A stretch of 64,000 nucleotides of DNA from Mycolicibacterium hodleri. Lineage in GTDB: Bacteria > Actinomycetota > Actinomycetes > Mycobacteriales > Mycobacteriaceae. The stretch's first letter is position 1, and each line of letters begins with the position of its first letter. The stretch lies in contig NZ_JACKTL010000050.1 of assembly GCF_025822245.1 (NCBI RefSeq), positions 1 through 64,000 on the forward strand, given 5' to 3'. Positions 42,704 to 51,651 of this stretch are shown here, piece by piece. The position numbers and the translations under genes were made by a program. Below the pieces are notes generated by a model. It saw nothing but the letters and a program-made list of their open reading frames with translations. It searched no databases and was not told where the DNA came from.

Positions 42704-43573
42704 TCAGGCGGGTGCGGGAGCAGGCGCCCCTGGGGCAGGAGCCGGAACGGCTACGGGCGCGGGAGCCGGAGCGGGCGCAGGTGCCGGAGCGGGAGCCGGC
42801 GGGAGGCCGGCGTCGGGTGCCGGTGGTGGTGGCGGCGGTGCGTCCGCCGGCGGTGGTGGCGGCGCTGCGGGAACGGGATACCCGAGCTTGCCGACGACGT
42901 AGTCGGCCGCCTGGTCCACCCGACCGTCGGGGACGTAGGCGTTGTGGAGGGAGAAGTCGCCGCCGTCGGAACAGATCGGGTCCCCGGGCACGCACGAGTC
43001 GAGGGTCTTGCCCGCGTACTTCGGGCCGATCACGATGTCGGGCTGGTTGACGAAGTTCATGAAGCGCGGCGACGGCTTGCCGAAGAGGGCCACCGCGGCC
43101 ACGTGGTCGGCCACGGCCGGCGGCAGCGGGCCCGTCACGCCGGAGTCCGCGGCGCCCGGTGGCACGACGTCGGCGGTGACGAACCCAGCCACGGCGGCGC
43201 CCTGAGAAAATCCGCCGAGCACGATCTTGGACTTCGGGCAGTTCGCCACGGTGGCCTGGATGTGGGCGGCGGCGTCGTTGATGCCGTCGACGGCCCTGGG
43301 GAAGTCGATGGTGGCCGGATAGTTCACCGCGTAGACGTCGAGCGACTTGCCTCCCAGCTTGGAGCGCAGCGAATCCGCGAAGGAGTCGCCCACGTACCCG
43401 AGGCCGACGGGCTCGCCGGTGCCGCGCGCGAAGACGAGGTCGACGTCGGAGCACCCCGGGTTGGAGGCGTTCGGCAGGGGTTCGGCGGACGCGCCGGGAG
43501 CAGTGCCGCTCACCAATGACCACGTCAGAGCCGCCACAGCACCAAGGACGGGGGTGAGGGAGCGCAAAGTCAT
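42704..43573 (-). CDS. Secreted cutinase-like esterase (Culp) with Pro/Ala tail
   Basis: A 289-residue protein. The signal peptide is about 1-30 with an ASA cleavage site. The cutinase fold has C41 pairing with C112, nucleophile S123 in GGFSQGA, and a second Cys pair in CVPGDPICSDG with the catalytic Asp and His (SLHNAY). The last 60 or so residues are Pro/Ala repeats (APAPAPAP) that probably span or bind the cell wall. It hydrolyses esters or lipids outside the cell. It is convergent with the DUF998 gene. Confidence 0.92.
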   Translation of the reverse strand: MTLRSLTPVLGAVAALTWSLVSGTAPGASAEPLPNASNPGCSDVDLVFARGTGEPVGLGYVGDSFADSLRSKLGGKSLDVYAVNYPATIDFPRAVDGINDAAAHIQATVANCPKSKIVLGGFSQGAAVAGFVTADVVPPGAADSGVTGPLPPAVADHVAAVALFGKPSPRFMNFVNQPDIVIGPKYAGKTLDSCVPGDPICSDGGDFSLHNAYVPDGRVDQAADYVVGKLGYPVPAAPPPPPADAPPPPPPAPDAGLPPAPAPAPAPAPAPAPVAVPAPAPGAPAPAPA

Positions 43574-43642
43574 GCTGCTAGTTTGCCTAATTTTCGCGGA
43601 TGCAAACCCTCCGAATGCACGTGATCTTCACGACGTCGGGGG

Positions 43643-45106
43643 TCAGGTGCCGCAGAACGTTTGGTACGGACCGAAGTCGTCGGGGGCCGGGGTGGCGTAC
43701 CGCTCGAGGTCGGCGCGTTCGTCGTAGGGCGACGCGACGGCCTCGAGAAGCCGGTTCAGCGGGCCGACGTCACCGGAAGTGGCTGCGGCCAGGGCTTCCT
43801 CGACAAGGTGGTTGCGCGGGACGTACACGGGGTTTACCCGGTCCATCGCCTCGGCGTCCGGGTCGAGGGCCCGCCACCTGGCCAGCCAGTCGTCGAACCC
43901 GGCCAGGTCGAGGAACAGCCCGCGGGCGGGTTCGGCGTCCCCGCGGGCGGCCGCGGCCAGGTGGCGGAAGAACGACGTGTAGTCGACCCGGCTCTGGGTA
44001 AGTTGGGCCAGCAGGTCCGTGGCCAGGGACGTCACCGTCGCGTCGTCCACGCCGGCGGCCACGCCGAGCTTGGCTCTCGCGCCCGAGGCCCAGGCGGCGT
44101 CGTAGGCGGCGGTGAACCTGCCGAGCGATTCCACCGCGACCTCCACGGCGCGCTGTTGGTCGTCGTCGATCAGCGGCAGAAGGGTTTCGGCGAAGCGGGC
44201 CAGGTTCCACTGCGCGACGATCGGCTGGTTGGCATACGCGTAGCGCCCCGCGTGGTCGATCGAGCTGTACACCGTCGCCGGGTCGTAGGCCTCCATGAAG
44301 GCACACGGTCCGTAGTCGATCGTCTCGCCCGAGATCGTCATGTTGTCGGTGTTCATCACCCCGTGGATGAAGCCGACGAGCATCCACTGCGCGACCAAGC
44401 CCGCCTGTGCGGCGACCACCGCGTCGAACAGGGCCAGATAGGGCTGCTCGGCGCCCGCCGCGGCGGGGTAGTGCCGGGCGATGGCATGGTCGGCGAGCCG
44501 GCGTACCAGGTCGAGGTCCCCGGAGGCGGCTGCGTATTGGAAGCTGCCGACGCGCAGATGGCTGCTGGCGACGCGGGCGAGGACGGCCCCTGGCAGGGCG
44601 GTCTCCCGCCACACCTCGGCCCCGGTCGCGACGACGGCCAGGGCGCGCGTAGTCGGGATGCCGAGGGCGTGCATCGACTCGCTGACGACGTACTCGCGCA
44701 GCATCGGGCCGACGGCCGCGAGTCCGTCGCCACCGCGGGCGAAGGGGGTGCGCCCGGAGCCCTTGAGATGAAGGTCGCGTCGTCGGCCGTCCGAGTCGGT
44801 GAGTTCGCCGAGCAGCAACGCACGGCCGTCGCCGAGACGTGGTGTGTACCCGCCGAATTGGTGTCCGGAGTACGCCTGGGCCACCGGCGTCACACCCTCG
44901 GGAACCTCGGCGCCGACCAGCAGCCGCAGACCAGCCGCGCTTCGGAGCCACGGCACGTCGAGACCCAGTTCGGCGGCCAGTGTTTCGTTGAGGGCCAGCA
45001 GGCGGGGCTCGGGTGCCTCGGCGGCCCGCCACGCGACGGCCATCTCCGGCAGGTCGCGGGCGAAGTGGCTGTCGTGGAGGACCGTGGTCGGCAGTGCTGT
45101 GCTCAC
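43643..45106 (-). CDS. selO: Protein adenylyltransferase SelO (YdiU/UPF0061)
   Basis: A 487-residue pseudokinase-fold protein from the GTG at 45106. Motifs include YSGHQFGGYTPRLGDGRA, LKGSGRTPFARGGDG (nucleotide loop), and HGVMNTDNMTISGETIDYGP carrying the catalytic Asp and metal-binding residues. SelO transfers AMP from ATP to Ser/Thr/Tyr of proteins, linked to redox stress. The C-terminus ends in a Cys two residues from the end (FCGT), the area where SelO proteins carry a redox Cys/Sec. Confidence 0.93.
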   Translation of the reverse strand: MSTALPTTVLHDSHFARDLPEMAVAWRAAEAPEPRLLALNETLAAELGLDVPWLRSAAGLRLLVGAEVPEGVTPVAQAYSGHQFGGYTPRLGDGRALLLGELTDSDGRRRDLHLKGSGRTPFARGGDGLAAVGPMLREYVVSESMHALGIPTTRALAVVATGAEVWRETALPGAVLARVASSHLRVGSFQYAAASGDLDLVRRLADHAIARHYPAAAGAEQPYLALFDAVVAAQAGLVAQWMLVGFIHGVMNTDNMTISGETIDYGPCAFMEAYDPATVYSSIDHAGRYAYANQPIVAQWNLARFAETLLPLIDDDQQRAVEVAVESLGRFTAAYDAAWASGARAKLGVAAGVDDATVTSLATDLLAQLTQSRVDYTSFFRHLAAAARGDAEPARGLFLDLAGFDDWLARWRALDPDAEAMDRVNPVYVPRNHLVEEALAAATSGDVGPLNRLLEAVASPYDERADLERYATPAPDDFGPYQTFCGT

Positions 45107-45132
45107 CTCGTCCAGGGTACGGAGCGGGCGAC

Positions 45133-46110
45133 TCAGCGGTCGATCATCTTCATCTGCTGCTCGTTGTGGTGCTCGCCCACCGCGGGGGACACCTCGGTCA
45201 ACTTTCGAAGCTGCTCCGCCGTCAGCTCGACGCCGTCGGCGGCGACGTTCTCCTCGAGCCGCGACACGCGCTTGGTGCCGGGGATGGGCGCGATGTCGTC
45301 GCCCTGGGCCAGCAGCCAGGCCAGTGCGACCTGAGCCGGGGTGGCGCCGACGTCGGCCGCGATGGCCTTCACCTCGGCGACCGCGCGCAGGTTCTGTTCG
45401 AAGTTCTCGCATACGAAGCGGGGGTTGGTCTTGCGGTTGTCGGAGTCGTCGAAGTCGGCAGTCGACGTGATCTGTCCGGTGAGGAAGCCGCGCCCCAGCG
45501 GCGAGTACGCGACGAACCCAATCCCGAGTTCGCGCAGGAGCGGCAGCACGTCGGGCTCCGGGTCGCGGGTCCACAGTGAGTACTCCGACTGCAGCGCGGT
45601 GATCGGGTGCACGGCGTGCGCACGGCGGATGTTGTCGACGCCGGCCTCGGACAGCCCGATGTGCCGGATCTTGCCCTCGGACACCAGCTCGGCCAGTGCG
45701 CCGACGGTGTCCTCGATCGGTGTCGCCGGGTCGACGCGGTGCTGGTAGTACAGGTCGATCCGGTCGGTGTCGAGCCGTCGAAGCGAGCCCTCCACGGCGG
45801 TGCGGATGTTCGCCGGAGTGCTGTCGAGATGGCCGGGACCCTCGCCCGCGTGCGAGACCATGCCGAACTTGGTGGCGAGCACCACGTCGTCGCGGCGACC
45901 CTTGACGGCCCGGCCCACCAGTTCCTCGTTGACGTACGGGCCGTAGATCTCGGCGGAGTCGACGAGGGTGACACCGAGGTCGAGGGCCCGCTGAATCGTG
46001 CGGATGGACTCCTCGTCGTCGGTGCCCGCCCCCGTGTAGGCGAACGACATGCCCATGGCGCCCAGGCCGATGCGGGCGACGTCCAGATCTCCGAGCGTGA
46101 TGTGCTTCAT
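45133..46110 (-). CDS. Aldo/keto reductase
   Basis: A 325-residue (beta/alpha)8 enzyme from the ATG at 46110. It has catalytic Asp and Tyr in LVDSAEIYGPYVNEE, Lys in LATKFGMV and His in YYQHRVDP, the full AKR tetrad. IPGTKRVSRLEENV is the NADPH-binding C-terminal segment. It reduces aldehydes or ketones with NADPH. It lies 26 bases upstream of selO on the same strand and is divergent from the alcohol dehydrogenase gene. Confidence 0.92.
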   Translation of the reverse strand: MKHITLGDLDVARIGLGAMGMSFAYTGAGTDDEESIRTIQRALDLGVTLVDSAEIYGPYVNEELVGRAVKGRRDDVVLATKFGMVSHAGEGPGHLDSTPANIRTAVEGSLRRLDTDRIDLYYQHRVDPATPIEDTVGALAELVSEGKIRHIGLSEAGVDNIRRAHAVHPITALQSEYSLWTRDPEPDVLPLLRELGIGFVAYSPLGRGFLTGQITSTADFDDSDNRKTNPRFVCENFEQNLRAVAEVKAIAADVGATPAQVALAWLLAQGDDIAPIPGTKRVSRLEENVAADGVELTAEQLRKLTEVSPAVGEHHNEQQMKMIDR

Positions 46111-46198
46111 GCGATCGACGTTACGACCGGACGACTCCGGGTGGGAGGGTCTGTCATTACCCGCCTCGGGACGCTGCCCCGCCGGTAGCGTCTGCCCG

Positions 46199-47245
46199 AT
46201 GCGCAACGTCGTCATCACCGGTCCCGGCGCCGTCGAGCTCCGCGACGCCCCAGACCCGGTTCCGCCCGGAGCCGACGGAGCGGTGGTCGGGGTGGAGGCG
46301 ACGGCGATCTGCGGATCCGATTTGCACTTCTACGACGGCGATCTGCCGGTCGGCGACGGGGTGGCCGTCGGTCACGAATTCATCGGCACCGTCCTGGAAG
46401 TCGGGCCGGAGGTGTCCAACGTGCGGGTCGGCGACCGCGTGCTCGCGGCATCGGTCACCGGCTGCGGAAAGTGCGCCGGGTGTGCAACGGGCAACCCCGT
46501 CACGTGTGTGCACGGCATGCAGATCTTCGGCTCCGGCGTGCTGGGTGGGGGGCAGGCCACCGCAGTCGCGGTGCCCAACGCCAACTTTCAGCTCCTCCCG
46601 ATTCCCGAGGGGGTCGACGACGAGGCCGCGCTGTTGCTGACGGACAACCTCTCGACCGGGTGGATCGGAGCGAAGAAGGCCGACATCCCGCCGGGTGGGA
46701 CGGTCGTCGTCATCGGCCTCGGCGCCGTCGGACTCTGCGCGGTGCGTGCGGCGTTCGCCCAGGGGGCGGGCACCGTCCTGGCCGCCGATCCGGTGGCGGG
46801 CCGCCGCGCGTTGGCGGTGGATTCGGGGGCCACGGCGCTTGAGGGGCCGACCGTCGCGGCGGTGCTCGAGCGCACCGGCGGTCGCGGGGCCGACAGCGTG
46901 ATCGACACCGTCGCGCTGAACGCCACCCTCGACGACGCCCTGGCGTGCGTGCGTGCCGACGGCACGGTGTCGGTCCTCGGCGTGCACGACCTCGACCCCT
47001 ACCCGCTGCCGATCCTGATGGCGCTGATCCGCAACCTCACCCTGCGCATGACGACCGCCCCCATCCAGCAGACGTGGGTGGACCTGCTTCCGCTGGTGAC
47101 GGGTGGGCAGCTGCGCACCGACGGCATCTTCACGCACCGGTTCCCGTTGACCGAGGCGGCCGACGCCTACGCCGCGGTGGCGGCGCGCAGCCCGGAGTGC
47201 GTGAAGGTGATCCTCGACCCGGGCCGTAGCCCTCAACCGGCGTAG
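46199..47245 (+). CDS. Zinc-dependent alcohol dehydrogenase
   Basis: A 348-residue MDR protein: catalytic-Zn residues Cys in AICGSDLHF and His-Glu in GHEFIG, the structural-zinc lobe with Cys in TGCGKCAGCATGNPVTC, and the NAD fold GLGAVGLCAVRAA. It probably oxidises a primary or secondary alcohol. It starts 88 bases from the divergent aldo/keto reductase start and overlaps the next, convergent gene by 13 bases. Confidence 0.92.
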   Translation: MRNVVITGPGAVELRDAPDPVPPGADGAVVGVEATAICGSDLHFYDGDLPVGDGVAVGHEFIGTVLEVGPEVSNVRVGDRVLAASVTGCGKCAGCATGNPVTCVHGMQIFGSGVLGGGQATAVAVPNANFQLLPIPEGVDDEAALLLTDNLSTGWIGAKKADIPPGGTVVVIGLGAVGLCAVRAAFAQGAGTVLAADPVAGRRALAVDSGATALEGPTVAAVLERTGGRGADSVIDTVALNATLDDALACVRADGTVSVLGVHDLDPYPLPILMALIRNLTLRMTTAPIQQTWVDLLPLVTGGQLRTDGIFTHRFPLTEAADAYAAVAARSPECVKVILDPGRSPQPA

Positions 47246-47685
47246 AGCACCTCGTCGAACGGCCAGGCGTCGGCGAGCCATTGCCGAACCGCTTGGCGCA
47301 GAACGGGATCGAGGTCGGCGACGTCGGCGCGAACCCACGACCGCACGTCCACCACGCCGGGCCGCGGTCCGGGATCGAGGTAGAGACATCCGATGACGTC
47401 GCCGTCCTCGGGCCGCAGCACGGTGTACGCGAACGCCACCCGCCGCTCGAATTCGTCGTCGTGGCGGACGAGGTCGACCAGGTTGGCCTCGGCCGAGAGG
47501 CCGCCGTCCGGCGGCCAGTCCCGGCGCTGAAACCCGGGAGTGGCCCGAATGTGCTCGATGCTGGTGGTCCAGGCGTTCAGATCGGCAGTGTTGTGCTGCG
47601 GGCCAAGGGGTTCGAGGCGAAACCGCGGCGCGCGAAGCTCGCGCGGCACCTCGAAGTCGTCCGGTACCAACGGCTGCGGGGTCAT
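47233..47685 (-). CDS. GNAT-like acetyltransferase
   Basis: A 150-residue protein with an alpha/beta profile like GNAT enzymes: FRLEPLGPQHNTADLNAW at the start, the strand-turn VAFAYTVLRPEDGDVIGCLYLDP, and VVDVRSWVRADV. The acetyl-CoA pyrophosphate loop is not obvious, so activity is uncertain. It lies downstream of the TetR gene on the same strand, 15 bases apart, and may be part of that transcript. Confidence 0.6.
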   Translation of the reverse strand: MTPQPLVPDDFEVPRELRAPRFRLEPLGPQHNTADLNAWTTSIEHIRATPGFQRRDWPPDGGLSAEANLVDLVRHDDEFERRVAFAYTVLRPEDGDVIGCLYLDPGPRPGVVDVRSWVRADVADLDPVLRQAVRQWLADAWPFDEVLYAG

Positions 47686-47700
47686 CGACGCACTCTAGCG

Positions 47701-48282
47701 TCACACCAGCCGGGGAGCGGTGGCCGTCAGCATTGCCGCGAGCATGTGCACGATCTCCTCGGGATCGCCGGGATCCGTGCCGTCCTGTGCCGCCCGCTCG
47801 TGCTCCGCGGCGAGCGCGAACATCGCGGTGGCGACCGCGGCGACGCGGCGGTGACGTGTCCTGCGGTCGCCGCCGGGCACCGCGTGCGAGAGCGCATCGA
47901 GCACCCTCGGCCAGGCGGTCTCGGCGGAATTCATTGGCTCCGTGCGCAGTCGGGGTCCGACCACCTGCACGAAGCGCGCGTAGTGCGTGCTCTCCAGGCG
48001 CAGCAGCGGCAGGACGAGCACCCGCATCAGCGCGTGCGCGTCGGCGTCGGCGTCGAGCTCCCCGAGCATGCGTTCGCGTTCCAGCTCCATGGGCAGCAGA
48101 CGACGCGCCACCACGGCGTCGACGAGGTCCTGTCTGCTGCGGAAGTGGTAGTTGACCGCCGAGTTGTTGCGCTGGCCGGCCGCCTTGGCGATGTCGCGCA
48201 GCGGTACCTCGAACCCGTGCTCGGCGATCAGCCGCTCGGCGGCGTCGAGCAGCGCGTCCTTCGACCGGGTTCCACGATCCAC
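47701..48282 (-). CDS. TetR-family regulator divergent from the KshA-like gene
   Basis: A 193-residue protein with an HTH at about 8-55: LLDAAERLIAEHGFEVPLRDIA, then a recognition helix ending in YHFRSRQDLVDAVV. The insertion AAGQRNNSAVN is typical of one TetR subgroup. The dyad TTAAGC-N6-GCTTAA at 48313-48330 lies 31 bases upstream of its GTG start, between it and the Rieske oxygenase gene. It probably represses both. Confidence 0.9.
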   Translation of the reverse strand: MDRGTRSKDALLDAAERLIAEHGFEVPLRDIAKAAGQRNNSAVNYHFRSRQDLVDAVVARRLLPMELERERMLGELDADADAHALMRVLVLPLLRLESTHYARFVQVVGPRLRTEPMNSAETAWPRVLDALSHAVPGGDRRTRHRRVAAVATAMFALAAEHERAAQDGTDPGDPEEIVHMLAAMLTATAPRLV

Positions 48283-48312
48283 GGGCTGATCCTAGACTTT
48301 CCTCGACATGGA

Positions 48313-48330
48313 TTAAGCGGATGTGCTTAA
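48313..48330. promoter_or_regulatory. TetR operator candidate before the KshA-like gene
   Basis: Perfect inverted repeat TTAAGC-GGATGT-GCTTAA in the 83-base divergent gap, 35 bases before the oxygenase ATG. Confidence 0.65.
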
Positions 48331-48365
48331 CTCGGTCATCGGCCAGCCCGCCGGAAGGATGCACG

Positions 48366-49520
48366 ATGACTGCTGTCGACCACCCCCGCGAGAGCGGCGT
48401 CCGCGAGATCGACGCCGGCACACCCATGACTCGGTTCGCGAGGGGGTGGCACTGTCTCGGCCTGGCCGACTCGTTCCGCGACGGCGCACCGCACGGCGTC
48501 GACGCGTTCGGCACGCGCCTGGTCGTCTTCGCCGACCCCGAGGGCCAGCTCCACGCGCTCGACGGATACTGCCGGCACATGGGTGGGGACCTGTCGATGG
48601 GAACGATCAAGGGCGACACCGTGGCGTGTCCGTTTCACGACTGGCGCTGGCAGGGCTCGACCGGCCGATGCGTCGAGGTGCCCTATGCCCGCCGCACCCC
48701 ACGGCTGGCACGCACGCGAAAGTGGTCGTGCCAGGAGGTGAACGGTCAGCTCCTGGTGTGGCACGACCCCGAGGGGTCGACGCCGCCCGCCGAGCTGACT
48801 CCGCCGACCATCGACGGCTACGACGAGGGCAAGTGGTCGCCGTGGACGTGGAACACGATCTTCATCGAGGGCTCGCACTGCCGGGAGATCGTCGACAACA
48901 ACGTCGACATGGCCCACTTCTTCTACATTCACCGGGCGTACCCGACGTACTTCAAGAACGTGATCGAGGGTCAGACCGCCAGCCAGTTCATGGAGTCCAA
49001 GGCGCGTCCCGACACCACGGAGAACTACGACAATCTCTGGGAGGGAACGAATCTGAGGTCGGAGGCCACCTACTTCGGGCCCGCCTACATGATCAACTGG
49101 CTGCACAACGACGTCGCGCCGGACTTCACCCTCGAGGTGGCGCTGATCAACTGCCACTACCCGGTCACGCAGAATTCCTTCGTCCTGCAGTACGGCGTCG
49201 CCGTCCAGAAGATCGACGGCCTGCCCGAGGACAAGGCGGCGCGGCTCGCCGCGACGCTGAGCAAGAACTTCGGCGAGGGCTTCCTCGACGACGTGGAGGT
49301 GTGGAAGCACAAGACGCGCATCGACAACCCGCTGCTGACCGAGGAGGACGGCGCGGTGTACCAGCACCGGCGCTGGTACGAGCAGTTCTACGTCGACGTC
49401 GCCGACGTCACCGACGACATGGTCGACCGGTTCGAACTGGAGGTCGACACCACCCACGCCTACGGTGTGTGGCAGCAGGAAGTCCAGGAAAACCTCTCGC
49501 GCCGAGACGCGTTGGCGTAG
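48366..49520 (+). CDS. kshA: Rieske oxygenase, 3-ketosteroid 9-alpha-hydroxylase (KshA) type
   Basis: A 384-residue protein. The Rieske domain carries CRHMGGD (C69, H71) and CPFHDW (C88, H91). The catalytic domain has DNNVDMAHFFYIHRAYP, the Asp-His-His mononuclear iron site of KshA-type enzymes. It needs a KshB-type reductase encoded elsewhere. KshA hydroxylates androstenedione-type steroids at C9 and opens ring B in cholesterol and sterol degradation. The copy is away from any sterol cluster and has its own TetR regulator, so it may be a paralogue for a different steroid. RBS AAGGA lies before the ATG. Confidence 0.85.
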   Translation: MTAVDHPRESGVREIDAGTPMTRFARGWHCLGLADSFRDGAPHGVDAFGTRLVVFADPEGQLHALDGYCRHMGGDLSMGTIKGDTVACPFHDWRWQGSTGRCVEVPYARRTPRLARTRKWSCQEVNGQLLVWHDPEGSTPPAELTPPTIDGYDEGKWSPWTWNTIFIEGSHCREIVDNNVDMAHFFYIHRAYPTYFKNVIEGQTASQFMESKARPDTTENYDNLWEGTNLRSEATYFGPAYMINWLHNDVAPDFTLEVALINCHYPVTQNSFVLQYGVAVQKIDGLPEDKAARLAATLSKNFGEGFLDDVEVWKHKTRIDNPLLTEEDGAVYQHRRWYEQFYVDVADVTDDMVDRFELEVDTTHAYGVWQQEVQENLSRRDALA

Positions 49521-49527
49521 GTCGGTC

Positions 49528-49605
49528 CCGTTCGGGCACGACCACCGGGATGACCCGATCGGTCGTGCTCTGGTAGTCGACGTAGTGCGGCGAGGCGGTG
49601 GTCAT
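49528..49605 (-). pseudogene. Remnant of an F420-type nitroreductase (DUF385) C-terminus
   Basis: On the minus strand the 78 bases read ASPHYVDYQSTTDRVIPVVV followed by PER. This closely resembles the C-terminal signature of deazaflavin-dependent nitroreductases (a P-x-Y-x-x-Y-Q...TDR-x-IPVVVL pattern). Neither an N-terminal domain nor a natural stop is present, and the frame then runs into the Rieske gene antisense. It lies in the 102-base gap between the KshA-like and MocR-like genes. Confidence 0.45.
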
Positions 49606-49622
49606 CGCGGCTCTCGTCTCGA

Positions 49623-50957
49623 TCAGAGGTTGGCGTGGTCGTCGACGACCCGTGCGACCGTGCCGACGGCGCCGCGCAGTACGTCGAAGTCGGTCGAGCC
49701 CAAGGCCAGGCGAAGCGCCTGCGGCACGTGGCCTACGGCGAACGGCTCGGCGGTGGACACCGACACCCGCTGGTGTGCCAGGTCGGCCACGACCCGGTCC
49801 GCGCGCACGTCCTCGGGCAGGGGAAGCCACAGGAAGTACGACGCCGGATGGCCGACCACCGGCAGGCCCGCCAGCACGTCGCGCGCGATCGTCTGTCTGG
49901 CCCGCGCGTCGGCGCGCTTGGCGGTCTCGAGCCGCGCGACGGTACCGTCGTCCAGCCAGCGACAGGCGATCGCCGTCATCACCGCGGGCGTGTTCCAGGT
50001 GGTGGCACGGATCGCCCGCTCCAGCACCGGCATGAATTCCGTTGGTGCCGCGACGAATCCGACACGAAGTCCGGTGGCGACGCTCTTGGAGAGACCGGTC
50101 ACGTGGACGGTGAGTTCCGGGGCCCGCGCGGCGAGCGATGCCGGCGGACGGTCGGCGAGATAGGCGTAGGCGGCGTCTTCGACGATGAGGAGGCCGTGTC
50201 GCCGCGCGATGCCGACCAGGCGGTCGCGGTGGGCGTCGGTCGTCACCCACCCCAGCGGGTTGTGCAGGGTGGGCATCGCGTACACCGCACGGACGCGCCG
50301 GGTGGCGCACAGACGGTCGAGGGCGTCCAGGTCGGTGCCGTCGCCGCCGGCGGGCAGCGGTGCCAGTTCGAGCCGAAGGGTCTCGGCGAGGACCTTGAAC
50401 CCCGGATAGGTCACGGCGTCCACCGCGACGACGTCACCCGGTTGCAGCAGGGCCATGACGGTGACAGCCAAGCCATGCTGCGACCCGTTGACCAGCAGAA
50501 CCCGGTTGGCGCTCACCGGCAACCCGTGCTTCTCGAGATATCCTGCCGCCGAGGCTCTTTCGTGCGACCTGCCCCCGTGGGGCTGGTAGCGCAGGAGGGC
50601 GGCCAGGTCACCCCCTGAAGCGAGGTCGCGCAACGCCCGTCGCAGGAGCTCGGGTTGGCCAGGCAGCGACGGGTAGTTGAAGTTCAGGTCGGCCACGTCG
50701 GCGCCGAGCGCCTGCTGGTCGACGCCGTGACCGGGGGACAGGGTGGTGTCGCGGACGAAGGTGCCGCGACCGCGCTCGCCGCTGACCAGCCCCATGGCCT
50801 CGAGTTCGGCGTAGACGCGCGAGGCGGTGACGACGGCGAGCTCCTCGGCGGCGGCCAGTTTCCGGTGGGTCGGCAGGCGGGTGCCCGACGGCAGCCGGCC
50901 CGACCGAATGTCGGCGGCCATCGCGTCGACCACACCCTTGTATCTCGACGGCGCCAC
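49623..50957 (-). CDS. MocR-type GntR/aminotransferase fusion regulator
   Basis: A 444-residue protein with a GntR winged HTH at about 5-70 (LPTHRKLAAAEELAVVTASRVYAELEAMG region) fused to a fold-type I aminotransferase domain. YAMPTLHNPLG and GLSKSVATGLRVG carry the PLP lysine. It is divergent from the PfpI gene across a 63-base gap holding alternating ATTGT/ACAAT half-sites. MocR proteins sense PLP or amine metabolites and control a neighbouring gene. Confidence 0.92.
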   Translation of the reverse strand: MAPSRYKGVVDAMAADIRSGRLPSGTRLPTHRKLAAAEELAVVTASRVYAELEAMGLVSGERGRGTFVRDTTLSPGHGVDQQALGADVADLNFNYPSLPGQPELLRRALRDLASGGDLAALLRYQPHGGRSHERASAAGYLEKHGLPVSANRVLLVNGSQHGLAVTVMALLQPGDVVAVDAVTYPGFKVLAETLRLELAPLPAGGDGTDLDALDRLCATRRVRAVYAMPTLHNPLGWVTTDAHRDRLVGIARRHGLLIVEDAAYAYLADRPPASLAARAPELTVHVTGLSKSVATGLRVGFVAAPTEFMPVLERAIRATTWNTPAVMTAIACRWLDDGTVARLETAKRADARARQTIARDVLAGLPVVGHPASYFLWLPLPEDVRADRVVADLAHQRVSVSTAEPFAVGHVPQALRLALGSTDFDVLRGAVGTVARVVDDHANL

Positions 50958-50963
50958 CCCGAG

Positions 50964-50993
50964 ATTGTATGCATGACAATTCTTTGATTGTCA
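50964..50993. promoter_or_regulatory. MocR operator candidate with three half-sites
   Basis: ATTGT (50964-50968), ACAAT (50976-50980) and ATTGT (50987-50991) alternate. The inner TGACAAT-TCTTTG-ATTGTCA is a perfect 7-bp dyad at 50974-50993. It lies between the divergent MocR and PfpI starts. Confidence 0.6.
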
Positions 50994-51020
50994 CGCTCGC
51001 CGGACCATACGATCGCCGCC

Positions 51021-51638
51021 ATGCACATCGCCATCCTCACCTTCGACGGCTTCAACGAACTCGACTCGCTGATCGCACTCGGCGTCCTCAACCGCGTGAC
51101 GCAGCCCGGCTGGCGCGTGTCCATCGCCAGCCCCACCCCGCGGGTGCGCTCGATGAACGGCGTCGTCGTGGACGCCATGGCCACCGTCGAGGAGGCCTGC
51201 ACCGCCGACGCCGTGATCGTCGGCAGCGGAATGCGGACCCGCGAGGTCGTCGAGGACCACGCCCTGATGGCCCGGCTGCGCCTGGACCCGGCACGTCAAC
51301 TGCTGGCAGGGCAGTGCTCGGGAACCCTGGTGCTGGCCAAACTCGGACTGCTCGACGGGGTTCCGGCGTGCACGGATCTGACGACGAAGCCGTGGGTGCG
51401 GGAAGCCGGCGTGGAGGTCCTGCACCAACCGTTCTTCGCCAGGGGCGACGTCGCCACCGCGGGCGGCTGTCTCGCGTCGCCCTACCTCGCCGCGTGGCTC
51501 ATCGCCCGGCTGGTCGACGTCGAGGCGGCCGAGAGTGCGTTGCACTACGTGGCGCCGGTAGGGGAGAAGGACGACTACGTGCGGCGGGCCATGCGCAACG
51601 TCGGGCCCTACCTCGTTCGACCCGCGGCGGCCGTCTGA
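51021..51638 (+). CDS. DJ-1/PfpI-family protein
   Basis: A 205-residue protein with the class-I glutamine-amidotransferase-like fold: HIAILTFDGFNELDSL, conserved Cys in LLAGQCSGTLVLAKLGLLDG (the nucleophile elbow) and TAGGCLAS. Members act as glyoxalases, deglycases, hydratases or isonitrile hydratases. The ATG at 51021 is 63 bases from the MocR start. The regulator probably controls this gene. Confidence 0.87.
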   Translation: MHIAILTFDGFNELDSLIALGVLNRVTQPGWRVSIASPTPRVRSMNGVVVDAMATVEEACTADAVIVGSGMRTREVVEDHALMARLRLDPARQLLAGQCSGTLVLAKLGLLDGVPACTDLTTKPWVREAGVEVLHQPFFARGDVATAGGCLASPYLAAWLIARLVDVEAAESALHYVAPVGEKDDYVRRAMRNVGPYLVRPAAAV

Positions 51639-51651
51639 CAAGATCGCAGGC

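Noticed and set aside
43561..43620. Iron box upstream of the cutinase gene
   Set aside because: Only a TTAGGCAAA half-match exists; the second half of the consensus is missing.
46157..48619. 820-codon open frame on the minus strand
   Set aside because: It runs through the alcohol dehydrogenase, acetyltransferase and TetR genes and shows Arg/Ala low complexity, so it is a frame shadow.
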